Origin: Sphingobacteriaceae bacterium UBA6709
GTDB lineage: Bacteria; Bacteroidota; Bacteroidia; Sphingobacteriales; Sphingobacteriaceae
Direction: 5' to 3'
Assembly: GCA_002454425.1 (NCBI GenBank)
Contig: DKIV01000006.1
Coordinates: 1 to 43,977, forward strand
Length of the DNA stretch: 43,977 bases
Every line of letters begins with the position of its first letter. Within the stretch, counting starts at the first letter, position 1. A program made the translations under genes and the position numbers. The notes beneath the pieces are model-generated. The model was not told the DNA's origin, made no database searches, and saw nothing but the letters and a program-made list of their open reading frames with translations. This document shows, piece by piece, positions 1-7,871 of this stretch.

Positions 1-94
1 CCCATTTTTAGGGGAGGTTACAGTGAGGTTTCGAGAATTTAAATTACAGCAAAAAGGAAAAAATCAATTTAAAGCAAATGAGTAGCATTTGGAT

Positions 95-254
95 TTAATT
101 TTCCTCGTAATCCCAAGGATAGGCACAATCCAGAGGATGAGTCTCTTCTTCAATTACTAGCCGTGTTTGCCCATCAGCGAGAAGCCACTTTCTGAATAGC
201 TCTTGTTCGTGTTGTGGTAGTTCGCTTATGCGAATGTAGGCAGCAAAACCATTA
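95..254 (-). pseudogene. Start-less small ORF, unknown family
   Basis: An open frame on the minus strand ends at a TAA (95-97) and encodes about 52 residues with protein-like composition, including ISELPQHEQELFRKWLLADG and an acidic tail ending CAYPWDYEEN. No ATG, GTG or TTG lies in frame between the upstream TAG and the body of the ORF. At the expected start there is ATA (252-254) where ATG would give MTNGFAAYIRIS. The ATA overlaps the TAA stop (256-258) region of the upstream DUF3024-like pseudogene, so the ancestral arrangement may have been two adjoining genes in which one G-to-A change removed this start. I do not recognise the family. It could also be a living gene using ATA or ATT; I consider that unlikely. 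Confidence 0.45.
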
Positions 255-255
255 G

Positions 256-640
256 TTATCTAAAATAACAGCCATAAGCGTCATGGGCAATTTCTGTAAA
301 CAATTCTTATAAGTCGCCGCTTTCCGGACTCGGTTCTTACGATTCCCATTTACCTGATCCACGCATCCAGTAGAGTTTCCATCTTTTAGAAGATTTAATG
401 AAGCGAAGTTTCGCAAAGGGTAATTCTGAAATATTTGTTGGATCATTCCATTGCGGTCTGATCTCAAATAGTAGGGCAGTTTGGCCATCCAACGAATAAC
501 CAAAATCCAATTGCTTACGCACTTCCTCGTCTTTCGGTCGCTTAGTATCTATAAAGCCTTTAAACTAAACTTCGACCATAGAAATAGGTTCTTTTTTATC
601 CATCATCATTACAAATCTAAAATTATTGGCTTATTCTTCA
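256..640 (-). pseudogene. DUF3024-like protein, broken by in-frame stops
   Basis: One continuous minus-strand frame reads like a DUF3024 protein: FIDTKRPKDEEVRKQLDFGY, then EIRPQWNDP, then PFAKLRFIKSSKRWKLYWMR, then GSGKWES, and after a stop EPSPESGDL, another stop, and ELFTEIAHDAYGCYFR before the terminal TAA at 256-258. The order (EIRPxW, AKLRxxKSxxxWxLYWMR, W-S-x-E, D-x-YGCF) matches what I recall of DUF3024. At least three in-frame stops lie inside this stretch: two TAA after KWES and GDL, and one TAG before FKGFID. Two more occur further upstream. All of them can be explained by single C-to-T or G-to-A transitions (CAA to TAA, CAG or TGG to TAG, CGA to TGA). The gene is therefore dead unless the organism suppresses stops, which neighbouring genes do not suggest. 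The upstream limit is uncertain. Confidence 0.65.
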
Positions 641-833
641 TCTCATACCATCATCCAACACTCTGCCATTGACAAAAGAGGTTTTCCATTAGTAAGATTT
701 CCGTCCTCGTGCATATGACAGAAATTATAATATTGCATTTCACTTGATAAACTCGCAAAAGCAATTCCTCAAAACAAAAGCGACTTCCATAAACTGCTTT
801 ATCAAAAACACCAACAGGTGGACCATGTGTAAT
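641..833 (-). pseudogene. Metallophosphoesterase 3' fragment, frameshifted
   Basis: Just beyond the mnmE 3' end a minus-strand frame reads ITHGPPVGVFDKAVYGSR followed by FCFEELLLRVYQVK. After a shift of frame near 735 it continues NFCHMHEDGNLTNGKPLLS. This matches the tail of calcineurin-like phosphoesterases, where THGPPxGxxD is followed by a xGCxxLxxR helix and then a GHxHE motif (here CHMHE). The N-terminal two thirds, with the first metal-binding motifs, are absent: the frame is closed by a TGA just before ITHGPP. The fragment abuts the DUF3024-like pseudogene in the same direction. A non-functional remnant is the simplest reading. The family call rests on the two motifs and their spacing only. 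Confidence 0.5.
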
Positions 834-863
834 TCAAAATGCATCGTTTCAAGTAATACGCAA

Positions 864-2234
864 CTACTTCCCGATGCAGAACTTCGAGAAGATATTATCT
901 AGTAAGTCGTCGGTGGTTACGGTTCCGGTGATTTCGCCGAGGTAATGAAGGGCTTGCTTGATGTCCATGGCCAGGAAATCGGAACTTACAGGGTTCACAA
1001 TACCGTCATTTACGCGAGCCAGCGCATCGCGGGTATGTTGCAGCGCTTCCACGTGGCGGATGTTGGAAACCATTACATGGTCTGTATTGAGGTTGTGAAG
1101 ATTTGTCCGCACAATAATTTCCTCTTTGAGCATCTCTACGCCTTCCTTGTTTTTAGCGGTAATATAGACTAAGGGTAAAGACGCTAATGCCTCGCGCTGA
1201 GCTGAGCTGAGAAGATCCGTTTTGTTCATCACCGCCACCACCGGAATTCCAAGCACCTCTGCATCCTTCAGCTGCTGCTGAAGTTCTTCTAAACTTTGTG
1301 ACGGCTCGAACAGATAGATGATAAGCTTTGCCTGCTTCATCTTCTCAAGCGTTCGCTCCACCCCTTTCGCTTCAATCACATCCTCGGTTTGGCGGATACC
1401 GGCGGTATCTATAAAGCGAAAGATGATGCCGTTGATGCTAATTTCATCTTCGATGGTATCGCGCGTTGTTCCCGCAATTTCCGACACGATAGCCCTTTCC
1501 TCATTCAAAAGCGCATTTAGCAAGGTCGACTTACCCGCGTTCGGCTTCCCGGCGATGACAACGGGCACACCATTCTTCAAGACATTCCCCTGCTCGAACG
1601 AGCTGATCAGTCCCTGTAAAACCCGATCAATGCGCACAATTAAGGATGCCAGCTGATCACGATTAGCAAACTCTACATCCTCTTCAGAAAAGTCAAGTTC
1701 AAGCTCTATCAAAGAGGCAAAATTTATCAGCTCCTCCCGGAGCGTCTTCAGCTCAGAAGAAAAGCCTCCCCGCATCTGATTCATGGCCACCTGATGCGAA
1801 GCCTTAGAATTAGAAGCGATGAGATCGGCAACCGCCTCCGCTTGCGAAAGATCCATCGCTCCGTTCATGAACGCGCGAAGCGTAAACTCCCCAGGCCGCG
1901 CCGCACGTGCTCCCTTTCTGATTAGCAGAGCGATCACCTGTTCTATAATAAATGCAGAACCATGCGTCGAGATCTCAACAACGTTCTCTTTGGTATAGGA
2001 ATGTGGAGCCACAAAAAGAGCTACCAACACTTCATCAATAATTCTCGCCCCATCGCGTATCGTTCCGAAATGTATCGTGTGCGACGGCTGACTTGCCAAA
2101 TCCTTAGCAGGAAACACCTCATTTATAATCGCTATGGCCTGCGGACCCGACAGGCGGATTACCGCGATTGCGCCGCTGCCATTCGGTGTAGCAAGAGCTA
2201 CGATAGTATCTGTATTGAAAGCCAAAGCATCCAT
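864..2234 (-). CDS. mnmE: tRNA modification GTPase MnmE (TrmE)
   Basis: 456 residues, full length for the family. MnmE works with MnmG to install the (carboxymethyl)aminomethyl group on U34 of several tRNAs, using a folate one-carbon unit and GTP hydrolysis in the cytoplasm. The N-terminal folate-binding domain starts MDALAFNTDTIVALATPNGS and contains HSYTKENVVEISTHGS. The inserted G domain shows G1 GKPNAGKS (229-236), G2 GTTRDT (255-260), G3 DTAG (276-279) and G4 NKTD (337-340). The C-terminus is the invariant FCIGK, whose Cys is required for modification. It is followed downstream by pseudogenes and preceded by the TIGR02757 gene on the same strand with a 124-bp gap, so it probably has its own promoter. 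No Shine-Dalgarno sequence is seen, as is usual in this phylum. The call is secure. Confidence 0.98.
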   Translation of the reverse strand: MDALAFNTDTIVALATPNGSGAIAVIRLSGPQAIAIINEVFPAKDLASQPSHTIHFGTIRDGARIIDEVLVALFVAPHSYTKENVVEISTHGSAFIIEQVIALLIRKGARAARPGEFTLRAFMNGAMDLSQAEAVADLIASNSKASHQVAMNQMRGGFSSELKTLREELINFASLIELELDFSEEDVEFANRDQLASLIVRIDRVLQGLISSFEQGNVLKNGVPVVIAGKPNAGKSTLLNALLNEERAIVSEIAGTTRDTIEDEISINGIIFRFIDTAGIRQTEDVIEAKGVERTLEKMKQAKLIIYLFEPSQSLEELQQQLKDAEVLGIPVVAVMNKTDLLSSAQREALASLPLVYITAKNKEGVEMLKEEIIVRTNLHNLNTDHVMVSNIRHVEALQHTRDALARVNDGIVNPVSSDFLAMDIKQALHYLGEITGTVTTDDLLDNIFSKFCIGK

Positions 2235-2298
2235 AATTCACGTTTGAGATCACGCTGCATCAAATAACGCAGTCAACAAAATTAATATAAAGTTTCTA

Positions 2299-2318
2299 TA
2301 TGGCTGTTTAGAGCCATA
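2299..2318 (-). terminator. Weak hairpin between TIGR02757 gene and mnmE
   Basis: A 7-bp perfect stem (TATGGCT / AGCCATA) with a 6-nt loop lies in the AT-rich gap between the two minus-strand genes. In the minus direction it is followed by AT-rich sequence but not by a clean T run, so termination is only a possibility. Confidence 0.3.
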
Positions 2319-2358
2319 GATAAAAGCGTCTATATCTATAAAATATAGCTAATGATAT

Positions 2359-3177
2359 CTATATGAGTTTATCATGCAGCTTTTCTTCGACACCTAGTCC
2401 AAACAAGGCAAAATCATATTTTACCGGATCCAGAGGGTCAAAGCTCTTCAACATATCAGTAAGCTCAATAACAGTCTTCCAATCCGTTTGCTTTCGCTGA
2501 ATAAGCTTCAGTTTTCGGCTCACCCGATCCACGTGCAAATCGCAAGGGCACATCAGCTCCGCTGGCGTAATTCTCTTCCATATTCCGAAATCAACACCAC
2601 AATCATCATGGCGAACCATCCAGCGGAGGAACATGTTGAGTCGTTTACAGGTAGCTTTCTGCGAAGGGGCTGTAATGTGTTTGCGCGTGCGCAATGGAAA
2701 ATCTGGCAGGCTGAAAAAATAAGAGCGGAAATAGTTAAGCATGCTCTCCACATTAGAGGAGCCATCGCCAGCGCTACTGAAGGCACTTTCCAGTGAGGCA
2801 TGAGTACTATAATGATATTTGAAGAATGATATGAAATAAAGAAGATCCGTATCGTTAAAAGTACGATGCTTAAATCCCAGCAAATGTTTCAAATCGAGCT
2901 CCCGGTGATGCATAACGAAATCAAAGGGCGCATTATCCATACGCGCGCTAAGCTCCCGGCACTTATTGATGATAGTCTTTCGCTGTCCCCAGGCGAGGAT
3001 AGCCGCAAAGAATCCCATAATTTCGATATCCTGCTGTCGGGAAAAACCATGAGGAATACACACTGGATCATTTTCGATGAAGTTAGGATTATTATACTGA
3101 TAGATCTTACTATCCAAAAACTCCTTTACCCCTGCCAGATCATCAATACCCAAGTTGTGCCAAAAAGAATAGTGCAT
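2359..3177 (-). CDS. TIGR02757 family (DUF2400) protein
   Basis: 272 residues, cytoplasmic, with no signal peptide or membrane segment. It matches the uncharacterised TIGR02757/DUF2400 family found mainly in Bacteroidota: MGFFAAILAWGQRKTIINKC (53-72), RLNMFLRWMVRHDD, VDFGIWKRITPAELMCPCDL, HVDRVSRKLKLIQRKQTDW and DPVKYDFALFGLGV near the end. The block with the LDVHV-like segment (here CDLHVDR) recalls helix-hairpin-helix glycosylase folds, which is my inference, not a demonstrated function. The start ATG at 3177 gives the expected N-terminus MHYSFWHNLGIDDL. The 72-bp gap to the permease gene upstream leaves it unclear whether they are co-transcribed. No biochemical role is known to me. Confidence 0.88.
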   Translation of the reverse strand: MHYSFWHNLGIDDLAGVKEFLDSKIYQYNNPNFIENDPVCIPHGFSRQQDIEIMGFFAAILAWGQRKTIINKCRELSARMDNAPFDFVMHHRELDLKHLLGFKHRTFNDTDLLYFISFFKYHYSTHASLESAFSSAGDGSSNVESMLNYFRSYFFSLPDFPLRTRKHITAPSQKATCKRLNMFLRWMVRHDDCGVDFGIWKRITPAELMCPCDLHVDRVSRKLKLIQRKQTDWKTVIELTDMLKSFDPLDPVKYDFALFGLGVEEKLHDKLI

Positions 3178-3249
3178 ATTATAATCAGACGTTGCAAAAC
3201 GGCAAAATTAAACAATACGCATTGACATCAAATCACCTAAAAGCAATGT

Positions 3250-4329
3250 TTATTCATACTTAGCCGCGACATCTTCAGAGGAAGCCTCCTGCGGCAAGGC
3301 ATTTTCGTCCCGCTCGATACGCTTAACATACAGCTCATCCACCAGAACAAGAATTACCGCTAGTAAGGGAGTGGCAAAGATCACTCCCAATCCGCCCATT
3401 AAGGTACCAAACAGCACCTGACTAATAATTATTAAAGCAGGTGGAATACGGATCATGGCGTTTTGAATCATTGGAGTGACGATATTACTCTCTATAGCCT
3501 GCACCAGTATATAAAGACAAGCGACAACAATAGCAGTATTAACGCTTACCGTAAGACCGATAAGCACGGCAGGTATCATCGCTATCAGCGGACCAAAATT
3601 TGGAATAAAGTTCAGAATTCCCGCCATTACCGCAAGCGCCAGCGCCATGGGTACCCCTTTTATTGTGAGGCCGATGAATGATAACAAGGCGATTAACACC
3701 ATGGCGATAAGCATGCCCTTCAACCAATTTTTCAAGGTCAAGCTTATCCTGTCAATAATTTCACGTGCTTTTGTTCGGTCTTCAGGATGGATAATACGAA
3801 GAACCCCGGATTTATAGATATCAGGGTTTATGGTGAAAAAGATCCCGACAAAGATGATGATATAGAAATCGCCAATGACGCCGAAGCTCGTGCGAAATAT
3901 CTGCTGGAAGGAATTCATTAACTTCTGACTGTTATTTCCCGAAATTGAATACAGCAGCTTCCTGCCGAAGGAGCTTGCCTGAAGTTTCGCTTCCGCCTGC
4001 GAAACCAGCTCAGGCAGCTCCTTAGCCATATTTCCAGCCTGATCAGAAATTTTGGCACCCAGGAACCACAAGAGCAGTCCCGAAATAATGAAAGTAAGTC
4101 CCACCGACAGCAGCAGGCACCATTTCCTTTTAATGCGCAATTTACGCTGTATAAGATCAGCGAAGCCATGAAAATATATGGCGATGAGCGAACCCGCGAA
4201 GATCATCAACAGTACATTGAAGGCCGCTTTAAGTATAAAAATAAGAATTACGAGCAACGCTATGATGCCCAAAGTGATCCAAACCTTTCGAGAAAATCCG
4301 GTTAGAGAAGTTTTTTTATCGTACCCCAT
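3250..4329 (-). CDS. AI-2E family transporter (permease)
   Basis: About 359 residues when started at the ATG at 4329 (MGYDKKTSLTGFSRKVWI). The open frame extends 21 codons further to 4392, but MPGDFGTIRK there does not look like part of the family. The protein has an N-terminal pair of hydrophobic helices, a soluble middle part and a C-terminal bundle of helices. The signature ILNFIPNFGPLIAMIPAVLI and the end motif TPLLAVILVLVDELYVKRI are typical of the AI-2E/PerM family (PF01594). Members are inner-membrane permeases or exporters whose substrates are usually unknown; despite the name, AI-2 transport should not be assumed. A hydrophilic acidic tail (EDVAAKYE) follows the last helix. The neighbours are unrelated housekeeping genes. 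Confidence 0.9.
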   Translation of the reverse strand: MGYDKKTSLTGFSRKVWITLGIIALLVILIFILKAAFNVLLMIFAGSLIAIYFHGFADLIQRKLRIKRKWCLLLSVGLTFIISGLLLWFLGAKISDQAGNMAKELPELVSQAEAKLQASSFGRKLLYSISGNNSQKLMNSFQQIFRTSFGVIGDFYIIIFVGIFFTINPDIYKSGVLRIIHPEDRTKAREIIDRISLTLKNWLKGMLIAMVLIALLSFIGLTIKGVPMALALAVMAGILNFIPNFGPLIAMIPAVLIGLTVSVNTAIVVACLYILVQAIESNIVTPMIQNAMIRIPPALIIISQVLFGTLMGGLGVIFATPLLAVILVLVDELYVKRIERDENALPQEASSEDVAAKYE

Positions 4330-4420
4330 AATCCATAATAACAAATCTTGTCGGGTGATTTGTTTTCGGATCGTACCAAAATCTCCAGGCACTCAGAATT
4401 CTTCATGCGGACGTTACGCA

Positions 4421-5332
4421 TTACAGCAAGGCTAGCTTCCTATCAATCAAGAACATATTTATAAAAGCGCCCGCAGCCGTTCCGGAGGCCACAGCATTCG
4501 CTACCGATCGCATAGGAGAACAGTTATCGCCAGCAGCATATATTCCAGGGACGGATGTCTCGCCAAACCCCGAAACTTTAATATGGCCGCTTGCTAAGGC
4601 CTCACATCCCAGGGCGAATGGTAGTTCTGATGATTGCTGAAATTTGGGCCGCGTATACGCGGCATGAACAACATGCGACTCACCATTGTCCATAAGTAAA
4701 GCATTAACGTGTCCATTCACGTGCTGCAGACCTGCTATACCCAGTTCAACAATAGCTATATTCAGAGACCTTATAAGCGCCCGCTGCTCTTGATCTAACA
4801 AAGAAGGCCCGTTACTGAAAATAGTAAGGCGATCGGTCCATTGGCTTAGCAATTTTGCTAAATGAAAAGCATCCTCGCCATTGGCTAAAATCGCGGTTTC
4901 CTGTTTACGAAATTCATATCCATGACAATAAGGACAATGCAAGACCGAAATCCCCCAGCAAGCTTCTACGCCATTGATATCAGGCAAAATATCCCGTATT
5001 CCTGTAGCAAACAAAAGCGCATCGCCTAAAACAGCTTTGCCATCGTCTGTAATCACGTCAAAGCCATCATGCGCTTTTTCAACCTGCACAACGCGCTCAT
5101 TCATAAAACTTACCGAGTCATAGTATTTCAGCTGCTCCCTCGCCGCCAAAGCAATTGCAGAAGGCGTCTCGCCATCTCTGGTAAGAAAATTATGAGAGAA
5201 AGGCGTTTGCCTGTTACAAGGCTTACCATCATCAATCACAAGAACGTTGCGTATGGCGCGCCCCAAAGACATCGCTGCCGCCAATCCGGCATAGCTGCCG
5301 CCTATTATAATCGCATCATAATGTTGTTTCAT
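4421..5332 (-). CDS. Thioredoxin-reductase-like FAD/NAD(P) oxidoreductase
   Basis: About 303 residues from the ATG at 5332 (MKQHYDAIIIGGSYAGLAAA); a GTG at 5353 would add seven residues before the nucleotide-binding strand, so the ATG is preferred. The FAD Rossmann motif GGSYAGLAAA and the C-terminal GIYAAGDNCSPMRSVANAVA are those of the thioredoxin reductase fold. A CxxC redox pair sits in HCPYCHGYE. This CPYCHG version differs from the CATC of true thioredoxin reductases and is typical of a side branch that includes dithiol-oxidase-like enzymes. The second nucleotide-binding site reads ILANGEDAFHLAKLL and lacks the usual GGGxSA pattern, so use of NADPH is doubtful. The substrate is unknown. 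It lies between a DUF1232 gene and the AI-2E gene, all on the minus strand. Confidence 0.85.
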   Translation of the reverse strand: MKQHYDAIIIGGSYAGLAAAMSLGRAIRNVLVIDDGKPCNRQTPFSHNFLTRDGETPSAIALAAREQLKYYDSVSFMNERVVQVEKAHDGFDVITDDGKAVLGDALLFATGIRDILPDINGVEACWGISVLHCPYCHGYEFRKQETAILANGEDAFHLAKLLSQWTDRLTIFSNGPSLLDQEQRALIRSLNIAIVELGIAGLQHVNGHVNALLMDNGESHVVHAAYTRPKFQQSSELPFALGCEALASGHIKVSGFGETSVPGIYAAGDNCSPMRSVANAVASGTAAGAFINMFLIDRKLALL

Positions 5333-5502
5333 CGCATTTAATTTATCGGACACTAAAAAGGGTGCCCATCATAGAATTTTCTCACAAGGTAAGACGCAAT
5401 ATATCAAAAGCAATATAATTGCATTAACATCTACAATACGATGACTAATGACGCTCGGTATCTTGTAAACAAGCGAGGCTAGACAGGTTAAAACTGATGG
5501 CT

Positions 5503-5964
5503 TCAGTTCTTTTGAACTTGTATAAGATCTTCGGAAGAAATAGCTGAAGCAGACGCTTGCTTCGCCTGATTAATCCTCCAATCCTCATAACGCTGCAGCT
5601 CGTGCCCCACCTTTTTGATGACCAATCCAATAACGAAAGCATCGTCAAAGAAACCCATCACAGCGAGAAAATCAGGCACGATATCGATAGGAGAAAGCAA
5701 ATACAAAATAGCGCCGAAGATGGAAAGGACGGAGCTTAACGGAATATCGCGATACGTACCGTTGGCATAGTCGCGAACAATATCGAAGAATAACATCAAC
5801 TGTGCCCATACACGATCAAGCTGAGAGCGATTCTCTTTCGCCTTCATCAATGCCGCCGACAAACGACTACGGGTTTTACTCTTATCAGCAAATATTACGG
5901 AGGCTTTCCTGATGAAGGAAGCCAAGGCATGGGGAGCGGTTTTATAGATTTTTTCCTTATTCAT
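5503..5964 (-). CDS. DUF1232 (YkvA-like) membrane protein
   Basis: 153 residues from the ATG at 5964 (MNKEKIYKTAPHALASF). A longer frame to 6015 adds a hydrophobic stretch but comes within 11 bp of the next stop and is less plausible. The C-terminal half holds the DUF1232 signature YLLSPIDIVPDFLAVMGFFD followed by DAFVIGLVIKKVGHELQRYE, with one or two short hydrophobic helices. The family is small, widespread and functionally undefined. The tail is Ala/Ser/Gln-rich. It is downstream of the yjbQ-like gene in the same direction and may be co-transcribed with it. Confidence 0.85.
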   Translation of the reverse strand: MNKEKIYKTAPHALASFIRKASVIFADKSKTRSRLSAALMKAKENRSQLDRVWAQLMLFFDIVRDYANGTYRDIPLSSVLSIFGAILYLLSPIDIVPDFLAVMGFFDDAFVIGLVIKKVGHELQRYEDWRINQAKQASASAISSEDLIQVQKN

Positions 5965-6025
5965 AATGCAGGGTATGAGCAGAAAAATCATCCAAAACCG
6001 TACCACAGTTTTCAAAGGATCATGC

Positions 6026-6448
6026 TTACTGCCCCCACACGCTCAGCATAAGATGACGACTTCCTCCATAGTCACGATGCTCGCAAAGATAAATACCCTG
6101 CCAGGTACCGAGTGCTAACCGTCCCTCTGTCACCGGAATCATTAGCGAGGGCCCGAGAAGCGATGCCTTTATGTGCGCCGGCATATCATCCGCGCCCTCA
6201 TAATCATGACGATAGTCGGGATCATTTTCCCTCACAGCCTTGTTAAACCACATTTCAAAATCCATTCGAACCGTTGGATCGGCGTTTTCATTGATGGTCA
6301 AGGACGCTGAAGTATGCTGAATAAAAACGTTGAGCATGCCGGCCTTAATCACTTTCAGGCCTGGCAGAGCTCCAACAACCTCGTCAGTAATGAGATGAAA
6401 TCCTCTTGCCCGCGGCCTGAGGGATATACGTTTCTGAAATATTTCCAT
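6026..6448 (-). CDS. YjbQ/UPF0047 family protein
   Basis: 140 residues from the ATG at 6448 (MEIFQKRISLRPRARGFHLI); the frame extends to 6478 but those ten residues are outside the family. The three conserved blocks are present: FIQHTSASLTINENADPTVR, DMPAHIKASLLGPSLMIPV, and LGTWQGIYLCEHRDYGGSRH ending LMLSVWG. Members have been reported to have weak thiamine-phosphate synthase activity (hence secondary thiamine-phosphate synthase), but the physiological role is unsettled. The histidines of QHTSAS, HIKAS and EHRD form the putative metal/active site. It heads the minus-strand group, back to back with the Bat operon. Confidence 0.93.
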   Translation of the reverse strand: MEIFQKRISLRPRARGFHLITDEVVGALPGLKVIKAGMLNVFIQHTSASLTINENADPTVRMDFEMWFNKAVRENDPDYRHDYEGADDMPAHIKASLLGPSLMIPVTEGRLALGTWQGIYLCEHRDYGGSRHLMLSVWGQ

Positions 6449-6478
6449 ACAAAATGATAGATCCCGAAGATAAAACAT

Positions 6479-6801
6479 CTCTCCAAGTGTTTAGGCAGGC
6501 AGTGATCAATTTATCCATCCATCCATGCAAAGCAGCCATAGCTACGCATAACCGTACCTTAAAATGCCACAACTAAAACAAAATGAAAGCTCTAATAAAT
6601 AAAAAAAAGCACTACCAGCAACGTAATAAAAAGCAGAAAATTGATAATCACATATAACAATGGCACTCCTTTGAGCAATAAAAAGCTTTCATTCCTAAGC
6701 CTTCCCGGGCGTTTAACAATTTTTAACAGTAAAAAATCCTCTTACAATTGGCTAAAACGCTTTCAAGTCGTTTAATTTGTTGTACAAATAATATTCGATC
6801 C
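6479..6801. other. Divergent intergenic region, yjbQ-like / Bat operon
   Basis: This roughly 350-bp AT-rich stretch separates two divergent transcription units. No credible ORF was found on either strand. It should hold both promoters; only a near-consensus one for the Bat operon is visible (separate entry). A short inverted repeat TTTGTtgtACAAA (6776-6788) sits at the expected start of the Bat transcript. Confidence 0.6.
6748..6779 (+). promoter_or_regulatory. Candidate Bacteroidota promoter of the Bat operon
   Basis: A TTG (6748-6750) is followed after 21 bp by TTAATTTG (6772-6779), one mismatch from the Bacteroidota -7 consensus TAnnTTTG. Spacing is within the usual range. Transcription would start a few bases downstream, giving a leader of about 15-20 nt before the moxR ATG. 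Confidence 0.35.
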
Positions 6802-7824
6802 ATGGAAGAATCAAATTCTGTCAATACCACTTATTCTACCGATATCCGGGCACTGAATGAAATGATACATCGTGAAAGCGCGTTCATCGACCTGCTGATG
6901 ATGGAAATGGACAAAGTCATTGTCGGTCAGAAATATATGGTTGAGCGTCTGCTAATCGGTCTTCTCGCCGACGGACATATTCTACTTGAAGGTGTTCCGG
7001 GTCTGGCCAAAACCCTTGCGATAAACACATTATCTAAGGCAATAAAAGCTGAGTTCAGCAGAATTCAGTTTACCCCAGATCTGCTTCCCGCCGACCTTAC
7101 AGGAACAATGATCTACAATCAGAAGAAAGATGAATTTGTAGTCAGAAAAGGTCCTGTGTTCTCCAACTTCGTGCTTGCTGATGAGATTAACAGAGCACCA
7201 GCGAAGGTACAAAGCGCCTTGCTCGAAGCTATGCAGGAGCGTCAGATCACCATCGGCGATCAGACATTCCCCCTTCCGGCGCCCTTTCTGGTAATGGCCA
7301 CGCAGAATCCGATAGAGCAGGAAGGAACCTATCCACTTCCGGAAGCACAAACCGACCGCTTTATGCTTAAGGTAGTGTTAGGATATCCAAATAAGGAAGA
7401 GGAAAAGAGAATCATCCGAGCGAATATCTCCGCGCATGGCATGCCTCGTCCTAACGCGATTATAAGTCCAGAAGAGATTTTAAGCGCCCGTAAGGTCGTT
7501 CGACAGGTGTATATGGACGAAAAGATCGAACAATACATTGTAGATATCGTTTTCGCCACGCGCTTTCCGGATCAGTACAACCTTGCGCAGTATAAAAATC
7601 TCATCAACTACGGAGCATCACCCCGCGCCAGTATCAGCCTTGCCCTGGCCGCTAAAGCATATGCCTTTATCAAGCGTCGTGGATATGTTATTCCCGAAGA
7701 TGTGCGTGCCATCTGTCACGATGTTCTACGTCACCGTATTGGCTTGAGTTATGAGGCAGAAGCTGAGAACGTAAGCGTGGAAGACATTATCACCGGAATC
7801 TTGAACATCGTTGAAGTTCCTTAA
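6802..7824 (+). CDS. moxR: MoxR family AAA+ ATPase of the Bat operon
   Basis: 340 residues from the ATG at 6802; the frame runs back to a TTG at 6748, but the ATG gives the normal N-terminus. Walker A is EGVPGLAKT (63-71), Walker B VLADEIN (124-130), followed by RAPAKVQSALLEAMQERQIT and ATQNPIEQEGTYPLPEAQTD, all signature MoxR (AAA_3) blocks. MoxR ATPases act as chaperones on von Willebrand factor A (vWA) proteins. Here it leads a string containing DUF58, two vWA membrane proteins and TPR proteins, as in the Bacteroides aerotolerance (Bat) operon. Its likely role is to remodel or activate BatA/BatB. A 47-bp gap separates it from the DUF58 gene. Confidence 0.96.
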   Translation: MEESNSVNTTYSTDIRALNEMIHRESAFIDLLMMEMDKVIVGQKYMVERLLIGLLADGHILLEGVPGLAKTLAINTLSKAIKAEFSRIQFTPDLLPADLTGTMIYNQKKDEFVVRKGPVFSNFVLADEINRAPAKVQSALLEAMQERQITIGDQTFPLPAPFLVMATQNPIEQEGTYPLPEAQTDRFMLKVVLGYPNKEEEKRIIRANISAHGMPRPNAIISPEEILSARKVVRQVYMDEKIEQYIVDIVFATRFPDQYNLAQYKNLINYGASPRASISLALAAKAYAFIKRRGYVIPEDVRAICHDVLRHRIGLSYEAEAENVSVEDIITGILNIVEVP

Positions 7825-7871
7825 TATAAGTCGCTACTTAGGCAGCTTTTTTCAATGATTTAATAATAACG

